Shown: one piece after another, positions 11,377 to 20,918 of the stretch | Numbering within the stretch: position 1 is the first letter of the stretch | Layout: each line of letters opens with the position of its first letter | The notes under the pieces: model-generated | The model's database searches: none | The model's input: the letters and a program-made list of their open reading frames with translations, nothing else | Told to the model about the DNA's origin: nothing | NCBI GenBank assembly: GCA_947088865.1 | Contig: CAMUHY010000011.1 | Location: 44,268 to 108,267 of the forward strand | DNA length: 64,000 nt | From: an uncultured Eubacterium sp. | GTDB taxonomy: Bacteria; Bacillota; Clostridia; Lachnospirales; Lachnospiraceae | Direction: 5' to 3' | Translations under genes and position numbers: made by a program

Positions 11377-12390
11377 ATGAAATTAATATCGTTTACAATA
11401 CCATGTTATAATTCAGCAGCTTATATGGATAAATGTATTCAGTCTGTATTGGCAGGCGGCAAAGATGTTGAGGTAATTATTGTTGATGATGGTTCTACGA
11501 AAGATGACACAGCAAGGATAGCAGACAATTATTCAAAAAAGTATCCCGATATTGTAAAAGTGATACATCAAGAAAATGGCGGGCATGGAGAGGCTGTCAA
11601 CACGGGGCTTGCACATGCAACAGGAAAGTTTTTTAAAGTTGTTGACAGTGATGATTGGGTTGATTTGAAAAGTTATAAAAAGATTTTATCGGTTCTTAAA
11701 AGTTTTGAAGATGGAGAAGAACCCGATATGCTGATTGCAAATTATGTATATAATAAAGTTGGTGTCAGCCGAAAAAAAGTTATTCATTATGACAATGTCT
11801 TTCCTGTGGAAAAAATGTTTGGCTGGAATGAAGTGGGAAATTTTAAAATTGACCAGTATATTCTTATGCACTCTGCTATTTATAGAACGCAGATACTGAG
11901 GGAGTGTTCTTTACAACTGCCAAAGCATACGTTTTATGTGGATAATATATTTGTCTTTGAGCCATTGCCATTTGTTAAAAAAATGTATTATGTAAATACA
12001 AATTTTTATAGGTATTTTATTGGAAGAGCAGACCAATCCGTAAACGAAGATATTATGATATCAAGAATTGACCAACAAATTGATGTTACCAAACGAATGA
12101 TTAATTTTTATCTTGAAAGCCACATAGAAAATGTAAAATGTGATTTGTATATGGTTCAATATTTAAGAATTATGATGGAGGTATCGTCAATATTTTTGAT
12201 AATATCAGGAACAAAAGAAAATTTAGCAAAAAAGAAAGAACTTTGGAATTACGCAAAAAAAGATAAAAAACTATACAGAAGATTGCGATACAGTCTGCTT
12301 GGATTTTCCGTTAATTTTCCAGGAAAAATCGGCAGAATGATATCAAAAAATGGTTATAAGGTAATGAATAAATTGATAGGATTTAACTAA
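11377..12390 (+). CDS. Family 2 glycosyltransferase
   Basis: A GT-A fold glycosyltransferase of 337 residues, cytoplasmic and presumably acting on an envelope polysaccharide or glycolipid. The N-terminal nucleotide-sugar domain shows SFTIPCYNSAAYMDKCI, VEVIIVDDGST and the metal-binding VVDSDDWVD. The C-terminal third is helical and basic without a clear membrane span. The ATG at 11377 sits after GGAATGGAAGG. The upstream bases 11356-11371 (GCTTCGGAATGGA) match the end of the 170-bp repeat, possibly a remnant. Substrate unknown. The gene stands alone and ends at a bidirectional terminator. Confidence 0.88.
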   Translation: MKLISFTIPCYNSAAYMDKCIQSVLAGGKDVEVIIVDDGSTKDDTARIADNYSKKYPDIVKVIHQENGGHGEAVNTGLAHATGKFFKVVDSDDWVDLKSYKKILSVLKSFEDGEEPDMLIANYVYNKVGVSRKKVIHYDNVFPVEKMFGWNEVGNFKIDQYILMHSAIYRTQILRECSLQLPKHTFYVDNIFVFEPLPFVKKMYYVNTNFYRYFIGRADQSVNEDIMISRIDQQIDVTKRMINFYLESHIENVKCDLYMVQYLRIMMEVSSIFLIISGTKENLAKKKELWNYAKKDKKLYRRLRYSLLGFSVNFPGKIGRMISKNGYKVMNKLIGFN

Positions 12391-12405
12391 ATAAAACTAA
12401 AATAG

Positions 12406-12449
12406 GACTGTCACAAAATGAATAAATAGCAATTCATTTTGTGACAGTC
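12406..12449. terminator. Bidirectional hairpin terminator
   Basis: A perfect 18-bp stem (12406-12423 with 12432-12449) with an 8-nt loop lies between the convergent glycosyltransferase and YcxB-like genes. A-rich and T-rich flanks are modest, but the placement and perfect stem support termination on both strands. Confidence 0.85.
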
Positions 12450-12467
12450 TTATCTAATCTCATCAGG

Positions 12468-12500
12468 CAAGTAGCAAAGCAGATTATCCATATCTGCTTG
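12468..12500. repeat. 33-bp hairpin repeat (family B), copy 2
   Basis: CAAGTAG, 3 nt, AGCAGAT, a 7-nt loop, ATCTGCTTG. It aligns base for base with the copies at 4786 and 34936. It lies at the 3' end of the YcxB-like gene. Confidence 0.6.
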
Positions 12501-12504
12501 ACGA

Positions 12505-13026
12505 TTAAAAGAGAACTTTACAATGGTTCATATCAATATGCGATTTGATATATTGTGATACAATGAAACGTTTATCTTCTGGAATGTCCGCTTCTCTTAG
12601 CATAACAATCATTTTTGATTTATTAAAGAAAAGATAATATCCATATTTTTTATAAATGGTAGTTGGCTCGTCCCAGCCATAGTTTTCTGTTCGCTCAAAA
12701 TCAGGTATATCCGCTATAATACCTGTTTCTTGCAAGGTTATTTTACACGGTGCGCTCTCAGCAGGGTCACGGTGTTTTAAATGATAATTGACGCTGTTTT
12801 TAAATTGTATGAGAAAAATATATAGTGGGTAAGCCCAGCAGGCAGCATATAAAACAGCTAGATACGTATTAAAAAATCCCATAACCGTAAGTACAATAGT
12901 AATAATAGAAGGAATCCATGTTAAAATGGTTTCTAGGGGGTTGCGTATAAAGCGATTCCAAAACACAATTTTTTTATATTCATCACCACATGCCTTTAGT
13001 GTCGTCGTATAAGTAATAAAATCCAT
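12505..13026 (-). CDS. YcxB-like membrane protein
   Basis: A 173-residue protein. Two hydrophobic segments (about residues 38-75) form a membrane hairpin, then a cytoplasmic domain follows, with ENYGWDEPTTIYKKYGYYLFFNKSKMIVM, resembling the YcxB-like C-terminal domain in which a WxxI/T-type strand precedes a short YLF strand. The function of the family is not established. A likely weak ribosome-binding site (AAAGG) lies 12 nt before the ATG. It is transcribed alone, divergent from the GGDEF-EAL gene. The family call is by pattern only. Confidence 0.65.
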   Translation of the reverse strand: MDFITYTTTLKACGDEYKKIVFWNRFIRNPLETILTWIPSIITIVLTVMGFFNTYLAVLYAACWAYPLYIFLIQFKNSVNYHLKHRDPAESAPCKITLQETGIIADIPDFERTENYGWDEPTTIYKKYGYYLFFNKSKMIVMLREADIPEDKRFIVSQYIKSHIDMNHCKVLF

Positions 13027-13236
13027 AATTGTAACTATGCCTTTCTATGATTAAAAAATAACGTAAGCGTACAGCCATATAGTGCCAATTGTAAAAAATA
13101 TGCAAACAGCATGGCTGAATTATTACAGAATATAATAACATTTATAGATAACCATGTCAAAACACTTTCCAAATACTTCAAAATGAGATATACTGTAATA
13201 TATTTAGGTGAAAAATTAAGATGAGAGGACGAAACA

Positions 13237-15375
13237 TTGGATAATTATAATTTGAAAGACGATGTAATGACAAATATTGTTAATCTTCTTGACAAAGACG
13301 GCACATTTATGGAAATCGTTGAAGAGATTATCCATGAAACACAGAAGTATCTTTGTACGTCACATGCAGCTATCTTACAGATAAGCGTTGACAATAGCTG
13401 GATTAATTCAGTTATAAGCTATGTGGGTGAAGATGAGGAGCCTTTGCCTGTAACGAATATGGCAATGGAAAAGTTCCATATTGACGTCGAGGAATTAAAA
13501 TGCTGCAATATGGATAACAGTACAGAACAAGAACGTAAGACATTACAGTATATGGGTATTAAATCAATTGTTATTGCCCCTGTGTTTATTAATGATATCC
13601 GAGTGATGTATTTTGCTGTTATGGATGTTCATTCTGTGATTGAGTATAACAAAGAACAATTAAAGTTTATAAGTGATGTTGTCAATATTATTCAAGCGAT
13701 AGCACAAAAGAAGGTGACAAAAAATTCATTACTTTCATCATATGAAGTTTTAAAAGCGATATTAAATAGTATTGGTTCTGGTATTATTGTGTTTGGCAGG
13801 ACAGATGGCAATATATTTTTTGAAAATGATATTGCACAGCAGATTGAGGAAGTCAATAGAACAGCCAGCAAGGCGGTAAAAGAGTTTCTTCACATTGATA
13901 AAAGAAAAACCAAACTGTTAAAACCGATGGAGCATTATGACCCACAGTCTGGTTTATGGTTTGAGGTAAAGTTTTCGGATTTAACCTGGATTGATGGAAG
14001 TGCGGTGAGTGTTTGTACCATTATGGATATCACTCAAAAAAAGAAAAATCAGCAAAAAATTGAATATCAAGCAAATAATGATTTTCTTACAGGCATATAC
14101 AATCGAATGAAATGTGAGGCAGATTTAAGAACAATTTTAAAACAAGCCGTTGAAGAGCATATAAAAGGTGCTGTGATGTTTCTTGACTTAGACGATTTTA
14201 AACATATTAATGATGGTTTGGGACATCAATATGGCGATGTGCTTTTACAGCAAATTGCGGCAGGATTGCAGAGTGTTCCGGGACTTCGCGGGCATTGCTA
14301 CCGAATGGGCGGCGATGAATTTTTAGTGATTGTACCGCCAAATCAATATAGTAATTTAGATAGGATTGTTGAAAATGTAATAGCCATGTTTAACAAGCCT
14401 TGGTATCTGATGGGGACAGAGTATTTTTGTACAATGAGTATGGGTATAGCAACCTTTCCAGATAATAGCTGTGAAGTCCACGAGTTGGTGAAGATGGCAG
14501 ATACAGCGATGTATGATGCAAAAAAATCCGGAAAGAATCGTTATTCGTTTTATGACAGCAAAAAAGATGTCAATACAATCAAGCGATTGGATATTGAAAA
14601 TAATATGCGTCAGGCGATAGCGACACAGATACAAGAATTTATTGTATTTTTTCAGCCTGTTGTTGATATAGAAACGAGAAAATGTGTATCATGTGAGGCG
14701 CTTGTCAGATGGGACAGCAAGACGTTAGGATTTATGGGACCAGGTGATTTTGTACCGCTTGCCGAATATTTGGGATTGATAACCGACATTGGCGATTATG
14801 TCTTAGAGGAGGCCTGCAAACAGTGTAAATTGTGGAATGATATGGGATATAAAGATTTTCATATCAATGTCAATTTGTCTGTTGTTCAGCTTTTACAGAA
14901 AGATGTCGTTAAAAATGTGCGTGAAATTTTTGATAAGACAGGTGTCAATCCATGCAATATTGTACTAGAAATCACAGAATCCTTTGCCATTAATGATATG
15001 GACCGTGTAATGAAAATTATTGATGGCTTAAAAGAATTGGGACCAGAAATCGCACTAGATGATTTTGGAACAGGATATTCTTCATTAAATTACATAAAAC
15101 AACTCCCTTTAAATATAATAAAAGTGGACAAAACATTTATTGATGATATTGTGGAAGACGAGTATGCACAGGCATTTATTAAGCTGATTGTCGATTTGTC
15201 AAAAACAATAGGAACAGAAATTGTCGTTGAGGGAATAGAGGACATCCATCAGTTTCAGTTGTTAAAGGAGATTGGTGTTGATTATATTCAGGGCTATTTC
15301 TTTGGAAAGCCAGTGGATGCAGAAACATTTGAGAAGACCTATCTAGGAAAAGTGTTAGGAAAAGAAGCGTTGTAA
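13237..15375 (+). CDS. GAF/PAS-GGDEF-EAL cyclic-di-GMP turnover protein
   Basis: A 712-residue cytoplasmic protein. A GAF-like sensor (about 1-160) and a PAS-like region (about 170-270) precede a GGDEF domain (about 280-445, motif RMGGDEF) and an EAL domain (about 465-705). Catalytic residues look intact on both sides: GGDEF for diguanylate cyclase, and EALVRW, NVNLS, LEITES, LDDFGTGYSS and EGIED for the phosphodiesterase. The inhibitory RxxD site upstream of GGDEF is absent (RGHC). The TTG start at 13237 lies 8 nt after GAGAGGA. pyrC starts 29 bp after the stop, so it may be co-transcribed with pyrimidine genes. Confidence 0.95.
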   Translation: MDNYNLKDDVMTNIVNLLDKDGTFMEIVEEIIHETQKYLCTSHAAILQISVDNSWINSVISYVGEDEEPLPVTNMAMEKFHIDVEELKCCNMDNSTEQERKTLQYMGIKSIVIAPVFINDIRVMYFAVMDVHSVIEYNKEQLKFISDVVNIIQAIAQKKVTKNSLLSSYEVLKAILNSIGSGIIVFGRTDGNIFFENDIAQQIEEVNRTASKAVKEFLHIDKRKTKLLKPMEHYDPQSGLWFEVKFSDLTWIDGSAVSVCTIMDITQKKKNQQKIEYQANNDFLTGIYNRMKCEADLRTILKQAVEEHIKGAVMFLDLDDFKHINDGLGHQYGDVLLQQIAAGLQSVPGLRGHCYRMGGDEFLVIVPPNQYSNLDRIVENVIAMFNKPWYLMGTEYFCTMSMGIATFPDNSCEVHELVKMADTAMYDAKKSGKNRYSFYDSKKDVNTIKRLDIENNMRQAIATQIQEFIVFFQPVVDIETRKCVSCEALVRWDSKTLGFMGPGDFVPLAEYLGLITDIGDYVLEEACKQCKLWNDMGYKDFHINVNLSVVQLLQKDVVKNVREIFDKTGVNPCNIVLEITESFAINDMDRVMKIIDGLKELGPEIALDDFGTGYSSLNYIKQLPLNIIKVDKTFIDDIVEDEYAQAFIKLIVDLSKTIGTEIVVEGIEDIHQFQLLKEIGVDYIQGYFFGKPVDAETFEKTYLGKVLGKEAL

Positions 15376-15399
15376 AAAAGGCAGTGCAGAAATGAGGAC
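15376..15399 (+). repeat. Start-proximal leader cassette (family A) before pyrC
   Basis: AAAAGGCAGTGCAGAAATGAGGA directly before the pyrC ATG, filling nearly all of the 29-bp gap after the GGDEF-EAL gene. A short form of the cassette. Confidence 0.65.
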
Positions 15400-15404
15400 A
15401 AAGA

Positions 15405-16724
15405 ATGAAAATTTTAATTAAAGGCGGAAGGGTGCTTGACCCTGCCAGCAATACCGATGCAGTAAAGGATATATTAATAGAGGATGATATGATTGCAAAG
15501 GTTGAAGAAAATATTACCGATGAGGTGGATAGTGTTATTGAGGCAAACAACTATTATGTTATGCCAGGTTTGATTGATTTGCATGTTCATTTTAGGGAAC
15601 CTGGTTTTGAGCATAAGGAAACGATAAGAACGGGAGCCAGAGCAGCGGCAAGAGGAGGATTTACAACGGTTTGTTGTATGCCAAACACAAAGCCAGTAAT
15701 TGACAGTGTTGAGATGGTTGACTATATTGTTAATAAGGCAAAGGAAGTCACAGATATTAATGTGCTGCCAATTGCAGCAATAACAGCAGGACAAGACGGC
15801 GAGTATTTAACTGATTTTGAAGGATTAAAAGAGCATGGCGCTGTTGCTGTGAGCGAAGATGGAAAGTCTGTTATGAATGCAAGGGTGGCAAGACAAGCTA
15901 TGAGACTTGCAGCAGAAGTGGATATACCCGTTTTTGCACATTGTGAAGATAAGAATCTTGCGGCAAGAGGTGTGATGAATGCAGGAGAACATGCAAGACA
16001 GCTTGGATTGTATGGTATTATGAACGCAGTGGAAGATGTGATTGTGGCAAGAGATATTATACTGGCAAAAAATGCAGGAGCAAGGCTTCATCTGTGCCAC
16101 TGTTCAACAAAGGACAGCGTTCGTATGATTGAGGATGCAAAGAAAGAAGGACTGCAAGTTACAGGGGAAGTGACACCACATCATTTTACATTGACAGAAA
16201 AGTCGGTGACATCAGACGATGCAAATTTTAAGATGAATCCGCCGCTTCGCACGCAGGATGATGTTGATGCCTTAAAAGATGGTTTAAAACATGGTGTTAT
16301 GGACTGTATTTCGACAGACCATGCCCCACATCATAAAACGGAAAAAGAGCGTCCGTTTGCAGAGGCGCCGTTTGGTATAACAGGGCTTGAAACATCCGTT
16401 GCAATTACAATAACAGAGCTTGTAGATACAGGGATACTCACACCATTACAGATGGCAGATAAAATGAGTTATTCGCCTGCGACGATTATTAACAGTGACA
16501 GGGGAACTTTGCTGCCTGGACGAATTGCCGATATTACGATTATCAATCCAAGTGAACAGTATAAGATAGATAGCAATACATTTGCCTCACTTGGAAAAAA
16601 TACGCCGTTTAATGGAAAGACAGTCAAGGGCAGAGTGGTTTATACGATTGTGGGCGGTAAAACGGTTTATTCATACAGACCAGGACGAGAGTCGATTGTT
16701 GATAAAGATGTGTTAAAATATTAG
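15405..16724 (+). CDS. pyrC: Dihydroorotase
   Basis: Closes carbamoyl aspartate to dihydroorotate, step 3 of UMP synthesis. The 439-residue length fits the class I enzyme of Gram-positive bacteria. Zinc-binding motifs are visible: HVHFREPG near residue 59, a carbamylated-Lys region, HCEDKN and the catalytic STDHAPH. It heads the pyrC-pyrF-pyrK-pyrD-(MCP)-pyrE run, with 147 bp to pyrF and a family A leader. No PyrR-type attenuator is visible, so regulation is not evident. pyrB/pyrI and carAB are not in the window. Confidence 0.96.
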   Translation: MKILIKGGRVLDPASNTDAVKDILIEDDMIAKVEENITDEVDSVIEANNYYVMPGLIDLHVHFREPGFEHKETIRTGARAAARGGFTTVCCMPNTKPVIDSVEMVDYIVNKAKEVTDINVLPIAAITAGQDGEYLTDFEGLKEHGAVAVSEDGKSVMNARVARQAMRLAAEVDIPVFAHCEDKNLAARGVMNAGEHARQLGLYGIMNAVEDVIVARDIILAKNAGARLHLCHCSTKDSVRMIEDAKKEGLQVTGEVTPHHFTLTEKSVTSDDANFKMNPPLRTQDDVDALKDGLKHGVMDCISTDHAPHHKTEKERPFAEAPFGITGLETSVAITITELVDTGILTPLQMADKMSYSPATIINSDRGTLLPGRIADITIINPSEQYKIDSNTFASLGKNTPFNGKTVKGRVVYTIVGGKTVYSYRPGRESIVDKDVLKY

Positions 16725-16840
16725 TGTACAATTTTTGGATAATGGTAAAAGATATAAGTTGCTATTGAATGAGGTTATAAGCAAGCTGTGTCTACGCGTT
16801 GCTTGACACAAAGTTGCAAAAATAAAATTTTGTTTTTTGT

Positions 16841-16866
16841 GCAAAAAAGCAGCGCAGAAATGAGGA
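16841..16866 (+). repeat. Start-proximal leader cassette (family A) before pyrF
   Basis: GTGCAAAAAAGCAGCGCAGAA then ATGAGGA before the pyrF ATG. This is the longest match to the consensus. Upstream, 16780-16805 has a CAAGC/GCTTG inverted repeat that may be a degenerate family B hairpin. Confidence 0.7.
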
Positions 16867-16871
16867 TTTTT

Positions 16872-17798
16872 ATGATAAACAAGTTAATTGATGGTATTAA
16901 AAAGAAAAATGCGCCTATTGTTGTGGGTTTAGACCCTATGATGAAGTTTATTCCCGCACCTGTAAAAGATGCTGCATTTAAGGAATATGGCGAGACGTTA
17001 GAGGGGGCAGCAGAGGCAATATGGCAGTTTAACAGACAAATTATAGACCATATATATGATATTATTCCGGCAGTAAAGCCACAGGTGGCAATGTATGAAC
17101 AGTTTGGTGTTCCAGGACTTACAGCATTTAAAAAGACGGTTGATTATTGCCATGAAAAAGGATTGATTGTGATAGGCGACGTCAAGCGAGGGGATATCGG
17201 TTCTACATCAGAGGCTTATGCGGTTGCCCATTTAGGTAAAGTTTTGGTAGGCAATGCTTATATAAGCGCATTTGATGAAGATTTTGCAACGGTGAATCCA
17301 TATTTGGGAACGGATGGAATAAAGCCATTTTTAGATGTATGCACACAGGAGAAAAAAGGTATTTTTATTCTTGTCAAAACGTCCAATCCATCCAGCGGAG
17401 AATTTCAAGACCAGCTTGTTGATGGAAAACCATTGTATGAGTTGGTTGGAAAGAAAGTTGACGAATGGGCAAGCAGGTGTATGGGTGATACGTATAGTTA
17501 TGTTGGCGCTGTTGTCGGCGCAACATATCCAGAGATGGGGAAAGTATTAAGAAAAGTGATGCCAAAGTCTTTTATATTGGTGCCAGGTTATGGCGCGCAG
17601 GGCGGAAAAGCGAAAGATTTAGTGCCATATTTTAATGATGATGGGTTAGGCGCTATTGTAAATAGTTCAAGAGGCATTATTGCAGCCTACGCGAAAGAGG
17701 AATATGCAGCGTTTGGCGAGAGTCGTTTTGCTGAGGCTTCAAGACAGGCTACAATGGATATGATTGAGGACATTAATCAAGCGTTACAAAATAAATAA
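16872..17798 (+). CDS. pyrF: Orotidine-5'-phosphate decarboxylase (type 2)
   Basis: Decarboxylates OMP to UMP, the last step of the pathway. At 308 residues it belongs to the long (type 2) branch rather than the ~240-residue B. subtilis type. The signature Asp-x-Lys-x-x-Asp is seen in VIGDVKRGDIGSTSEAYA; substrate loops include VVGLDPMMK at the N-terminus and VKTSNPSSGEFQ. ATG at 16872 has TGAGGA 6 nt upstream in the family A cassette; in-frame codons further upstream run through repeat sequence and are not supported. Confidence 0.96.
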   Translation: MINKLIDGIKKKNAPIVVGLDPMMKFIPAPVKDAAFKEYGETLEGAAEAIWQFNRQIIDHIYDIIPAVKPQVAMYEQFGVPGLTAFKKTVDYCHEKGLIVIGDVKRGDIGSTSEAYAVAHLGKVLVGNAYISAFDEDFATVNPYLGTDGIKPFLDVCTQEKKGIFILVKTSNPSSGEFQDQLVDGKPLYELVGKKVDEWASRCMGDTYSYVGAVVGATYPEMGKVLRKVMPKSFILVPGYGAQGGKAKDLVPYFNDDGLGAIVNSSRGIIAAYAKEEYAAFGESRFAEASRQATMDMIEDINQALQNK

Positions 17799-17835
17799 TA
17801 TAAAATAAATAGTATAATCAGGAATGGAGTAAGAT

Positions 17836-18603
17836 ATGTCATACAGAGAAAATGCTGTAATAAAGAGTACATCATGTCTGGCGACAGACGTATATGAGAT
17901 ATGGTTTCAGACTTCTGATATTGCAAAGGCAGCAAAACCAGGACAATTTATTAATGTTTATTCAGGTGATGGCGCGCATTTATTGCCGCGACCAATCAGT
18001 ATATGTGAAATTCAAGGGAATTTGTTAAGAATTGTCTATCGCGTTGTGGGAGATGGCACAAGAGAATTTTCTCAAATGAAGGCTGGTGATACGCTTTCTA
18101 TACAAGGACCGCTCGGCAATGGATATGACGTAGAAGCCGCTTATGCCAATAAAAAGGCAATTCTTTTTGGCGGTGGAATTGGTATTCCTCCTATGTTAGA
18201 ATTGGCAAAAAGGCTTCACTGTGAAAAAAATATTGTTTTGGGCTACAAAGATGAGTTGTTTCTCAATGATGAATTTAAACCGTATGGAACGGTTACCATT
18301 GCCACAGAGGACGGCAGTGCAGGCGTAAAAGGAAATGTATTAGATGCCGTTTGTGAGTATTCTATACAAGGAGAAGTGATATATGCCTGCGGACCATTGC
18401 CAATGTTAAGGGCAATTAAGGCATATGCGTTAGAACATCAGATTGATTGTTATTTGTCGCTTGAGGAAAAAATGGCGTGCGGAATAGGTGCATGTCTTGC
18501 ATGTGTCTGTGATTCAACACAGGTTGATGAACATTCCAAAGTAAAAAATAAACGTATCTGTAAAGAAGGACCTGTATTTCATGCAATGGAGGTTGAATTT
18601 TGA
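17836..18603 (+). CDS. pyrK: Dihydroorotate dehydrogenase electron transfer subunit
   Basis: Iron-sulfur flavoprotein that passes electrons from the PyrD flavin to NAD+. The 255 residues contain the FAD-binding LLPRPISICE, the NAD-binding GGGIGIPPM, and the [2Fe-2S] ligands in CGIGACLACVC plus a final Cys in KRICKEGP. It overlaps pyrD at the stop codon, as expected for PyrK/PyrDB pairs. Start ATG follows GGAATGGAG. Confidence 0.97.
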   Translation: MSYRENAVIKSTSCLATDVYEIWFQTSDIAKAAKPGQFINVYSGDGAHLLPRPISICEIQGNLLRIVYRVVGDGTREFSQMKAGDTLSIQGPLGNGYDVEAAYANKKAILFGGGIGIPPMLELAKRLHCEKNIVLGYKDELFLNDEFKPYGTVTIATEDGSAGVKGNVLDAVCEYSIQGEVIYACGPLPMLRAIKAYALEHQIDCYLSLEEKMACGIGACLACVCDSTQVDEHSKVKNKRICKEGPVFHAMEVEF

Positions 18604-19520
18604 TGAATAATTTGGTAAATATGAATGTAGATATAGCAGGCATATCTTTTAAAAATCCTGTAACCGTTGCCTCTGGTACGTTTGGTTCTGGTATGGAATA
18701 TGCGGATTACGTTGACTTAAACCGATTGGGAGCCGTCACAACAAAGGGTGTTGCAACAGTGGCTTGGGCTGGCAATAAAACGCCAAGAATTGCAGAGACT
18801 TATGGCGGTATGATAAATGCAATTGGTTTGCAAAATCCAGGTATAGATACATTTTTAACAAGAGATATTCCTTTTTTAAAGCAATACGATACAAAAATTA
18901 TTGTCAATGTTTGCGGAAGAAGTAAGGAAGATTACGTTGAGGCAGTACAAAAGCTTTCAGAAGCTCCTGTTGATATGTTAGAAATTAATATTTCATGCCC
19001 AAACGTAAAAGAAGGCGGCATTGCATTTGGACAAAATGCGGCGGTGGCAGAGGATATTACGGCTGCTGTTAAAAAAGTGTCAAAACATCCAATTGTAATG
19101 AAATTAAGTCCTAATGTTACGGATATTACAGAGATGGCGAAAGCAGTGGAAGCAGGAGGGGCAGATGCTATATCGCTTATTAATACCATAACAGGCATGA
19201 AAATTGATATTAATAGAAGAACATTTGCGGTTGCAAATAGGACAGGCGGTTTGTCAGGACCTGCAATAAAGCCGGTTGCGGTGCGTATGGTTTATCAAGT
19301 TGCAAATGCAGTGAACGTGCCTATTATCGGTATGGGTGGCATTTCCAATGCGGCTGATGCGCTGGAGTTTATAATGGCAGGCGCAACAATGGTTGCTGTT
19401 GGAACAGCAAATTTTCATGACCCATTGACCACCATTAAGGTGATAGATGGAATTGAACAATTTATGAGAGAAAAAAATGTAAAAGATATCCATGAACTTA
19501 TTGGATGTGTGAATGGATAA
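18603..19520 (+). CDS. pyrD: Dihydroorotate dehydrogenase, class 1B catalytic subunit
   Basis: FMN enzyme oxidising dihydroorotate to orotate, working with PyrK. The 305-residue barrel shows the N-terminal FKNPVTVASGTFGSGMEY, the active-site loop with the catalytic Cys in EINISCPNVKEGG, and the FMN-binding IGMGGISNAADALEFIMAGA near the C-terminus. ATG at 18603 overlaps the pyrK TGA; an in-frame TTG at 18600 is equally spaced from GGAGG (18588-18592) and cannot be excluded. The following gene is an MCP 30 bp on, not pyrE. Confidence 0.96.
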   Translation: MNNLVNMNVDIAGISFKNPVTVASGTFGSGMEYADYVDLNRLGAVTTKGVATVAWAGNKTPRIAETYGGMINAIGLQNPGIDTFLTRDIPFLKQYDTKIIVNVCGRSKEDYVEAVQKLSEAPVDMLEINISCPNVKEGGIAFGQNAAVAEDITAAVKKVSKHPIVMKLSPNVTDITEMAKAVEAGGADAISLINTITGMKIDINRRTFAVANRTGGLSGPAIKPVAVRMVYQVANAVNVPIIGMGGISNAADALEFIMAGATMVAVGTANFHDPLTTIKVIDGIEQFMREKNVKDIHELIGCVNG

Positions 19521-19550
19521 AAAATTTTTGTGCAAAAAATGGAGGATAGT

Positions 19551-20915
19551 GTGAAAAAGCGAATTTCTTTAAAAATTATGATACCCCAGTTGTTTTTACT
19601 GGTACTTACTGTTGTTGTCAATATGACTACAACAAGCAAAATGCAGGAAATTAGAACATTTCTTGAAGGATTGATACAAAAGGCGGATATTTCATCGGAT
19701 ATCGTCTCTTCGGCTTCAAAGATGAACGACAGTATTTCTACAAGTCTTTCAATTAATGGGATTGTTTCTTCACTCCAGCTTTTAAACGTTGTTTTGGTTA
19801 TTGCTGTTACATATTTTTGTATTGTTTTGCCATTAAAGAAGTTAAAACAGCAATTAGATAAGATTATTGTAAATATTGAAAACAATGAGGGAAATTTAAA
19901 TGAGCGCGTTTATATAAAAAAGACCGATGAGATTGGTCGATTGGCACAGGGTATCAATCTTTTTATGGATAAACTTCAAGTGATTATGAAACAGATAAAA
20001 GAACATTCTGGTTCTCTTGATAAAGCATCACAAAATATACGAGCGAAAGTAAATGATTCTACAAATGATACAGAAATTGTCACACAGCAGACCGATGAGT
20101 TATACTCAAAAGTACATACGATTTCTAATTCTGTTGAGGATATTGTTAAAGCGATGGATGTACTTAGCGGGGACAGTCAATCTATATTACAAGATGCCAA
20201 TAATGGCAAGACTTATGCTGTTGAGATGAAAGGGCGAGCAAATGGAATTAAAGATATGGCAGAGGGCAGTAAGAGTGCGTCCGTAGAGATAACAACAACA
20301 TTAAAAGCCGATTTGCAGCAATCGGTTGAAAACAGTAAGAGCGTCAATGCTATTTTAACGCTTACCGATGAAATCTTATCCATAGCAAGTCAAACCAATC
20401 TGTTAGCGCTCAATGCTTCTATTGAGGCAGCAAGAGCGGGCGATTTAGGAAAAGGTTTTGCAGTCGTTGCCGATGAAATCAGAGAATTGGCAGATAACAG
20501 CCGAAATACTGCCAATAGGATTCAAGAGATAAGCAATGAAGTTACAACAGCCGTACAAAATTTGGCAAATACTTCCGATAAGTTGTTGCAGTTTGTGGTA
20601 ACGAATGTATTGGCAGACTACGACCATTTTGTGGAGGCTTCCGCACAATATTTAGGCGATGCTGATGTATTGGAGGATATGATGGGAACCTTTATGAATA
20701 CATCCAATTCTCTTGCACAGTCAACCGATAGAATGAATGACAGAGTGTATGATATATCGGGTGCAATTAACGAGGAAAATGAGCGCATAGAAAGGCTTTC
20801 TACCACCATTGGAGAACTGTCGTCAAATATGGCGCAAATTCAAGAATATACAGCAGTAAATGAGAATGTTTCAGTGGATTTAAAAAATGAAATACAAAAA
20901 TTTAAGGAGATTTAA
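19551..20915 (+). CDS. Methyl-accepting chemotaxis protein embedded in the pyrimidine cluster
   Basis: Chemoreceptor of 454 residues starting at GTG 19551, with GGAGG 5 nt upstream. Transmembrane segments lie near residues 9-24 and 70-92, leaving only about 45 residues outside the membrane, so a normal ligand-binding domain is missing. HAMP (about 95-145) and the signalling region with [17 protein letters not shown] follow, and the protein ends soon after. It lies 30 bp after pyrD and 3 bp before pyrE in the same direction, so co-transcription is very likely. It may sense membrane or cytoplasmic state, or work with a partner. Confidence 0.93.
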   Translation: MKKRISLKIMIPQLFLLVLTVVVNMTTTSKMQEIRTFLEGLIQKADISSDIVSSASKMNDSISTSLSINGIVSSLQLLNVVLVIAVTYFCIVLPLKKLKQQLDKIIVNIENNEGNLNERVYIKKTDEIGRLAQGINLFMDKLQVIMKQIKEHSGSLDKASQNIRAKVNDSTNDTEIVTQQTDELYSKVHTISNSVEDIVKAMDVLSGDSQSILQDANNGKTYAVEMKGRANGIKDMAEGSKSASVEITTTLKADLQQSVENSKSVNAILTLTDEILSIASQTNLLALNASIEAARAGDLGKGFAVVADEIRELADNSRNTANRIQEISNEVTTAVQNLANTSDKLLQFVVTNVLADYDHFVEASAQYLGDADVLEDMMGTFMNTSNSLAQSTDRMNDRVYDISGAINEENERIERLSTTIGELSSNMAQIQEYTAVNENVSVDLKNEIQKFKEI

Positions 20916-20918
20916 GGA

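Noticed and set aside
13027-13236. Possible riboswitch in front of the GGDEF-EAL gene
   Set aside because: I looked for a c-di-GMP riboswitch-type leader but found no convincing paired structure or conserved core.
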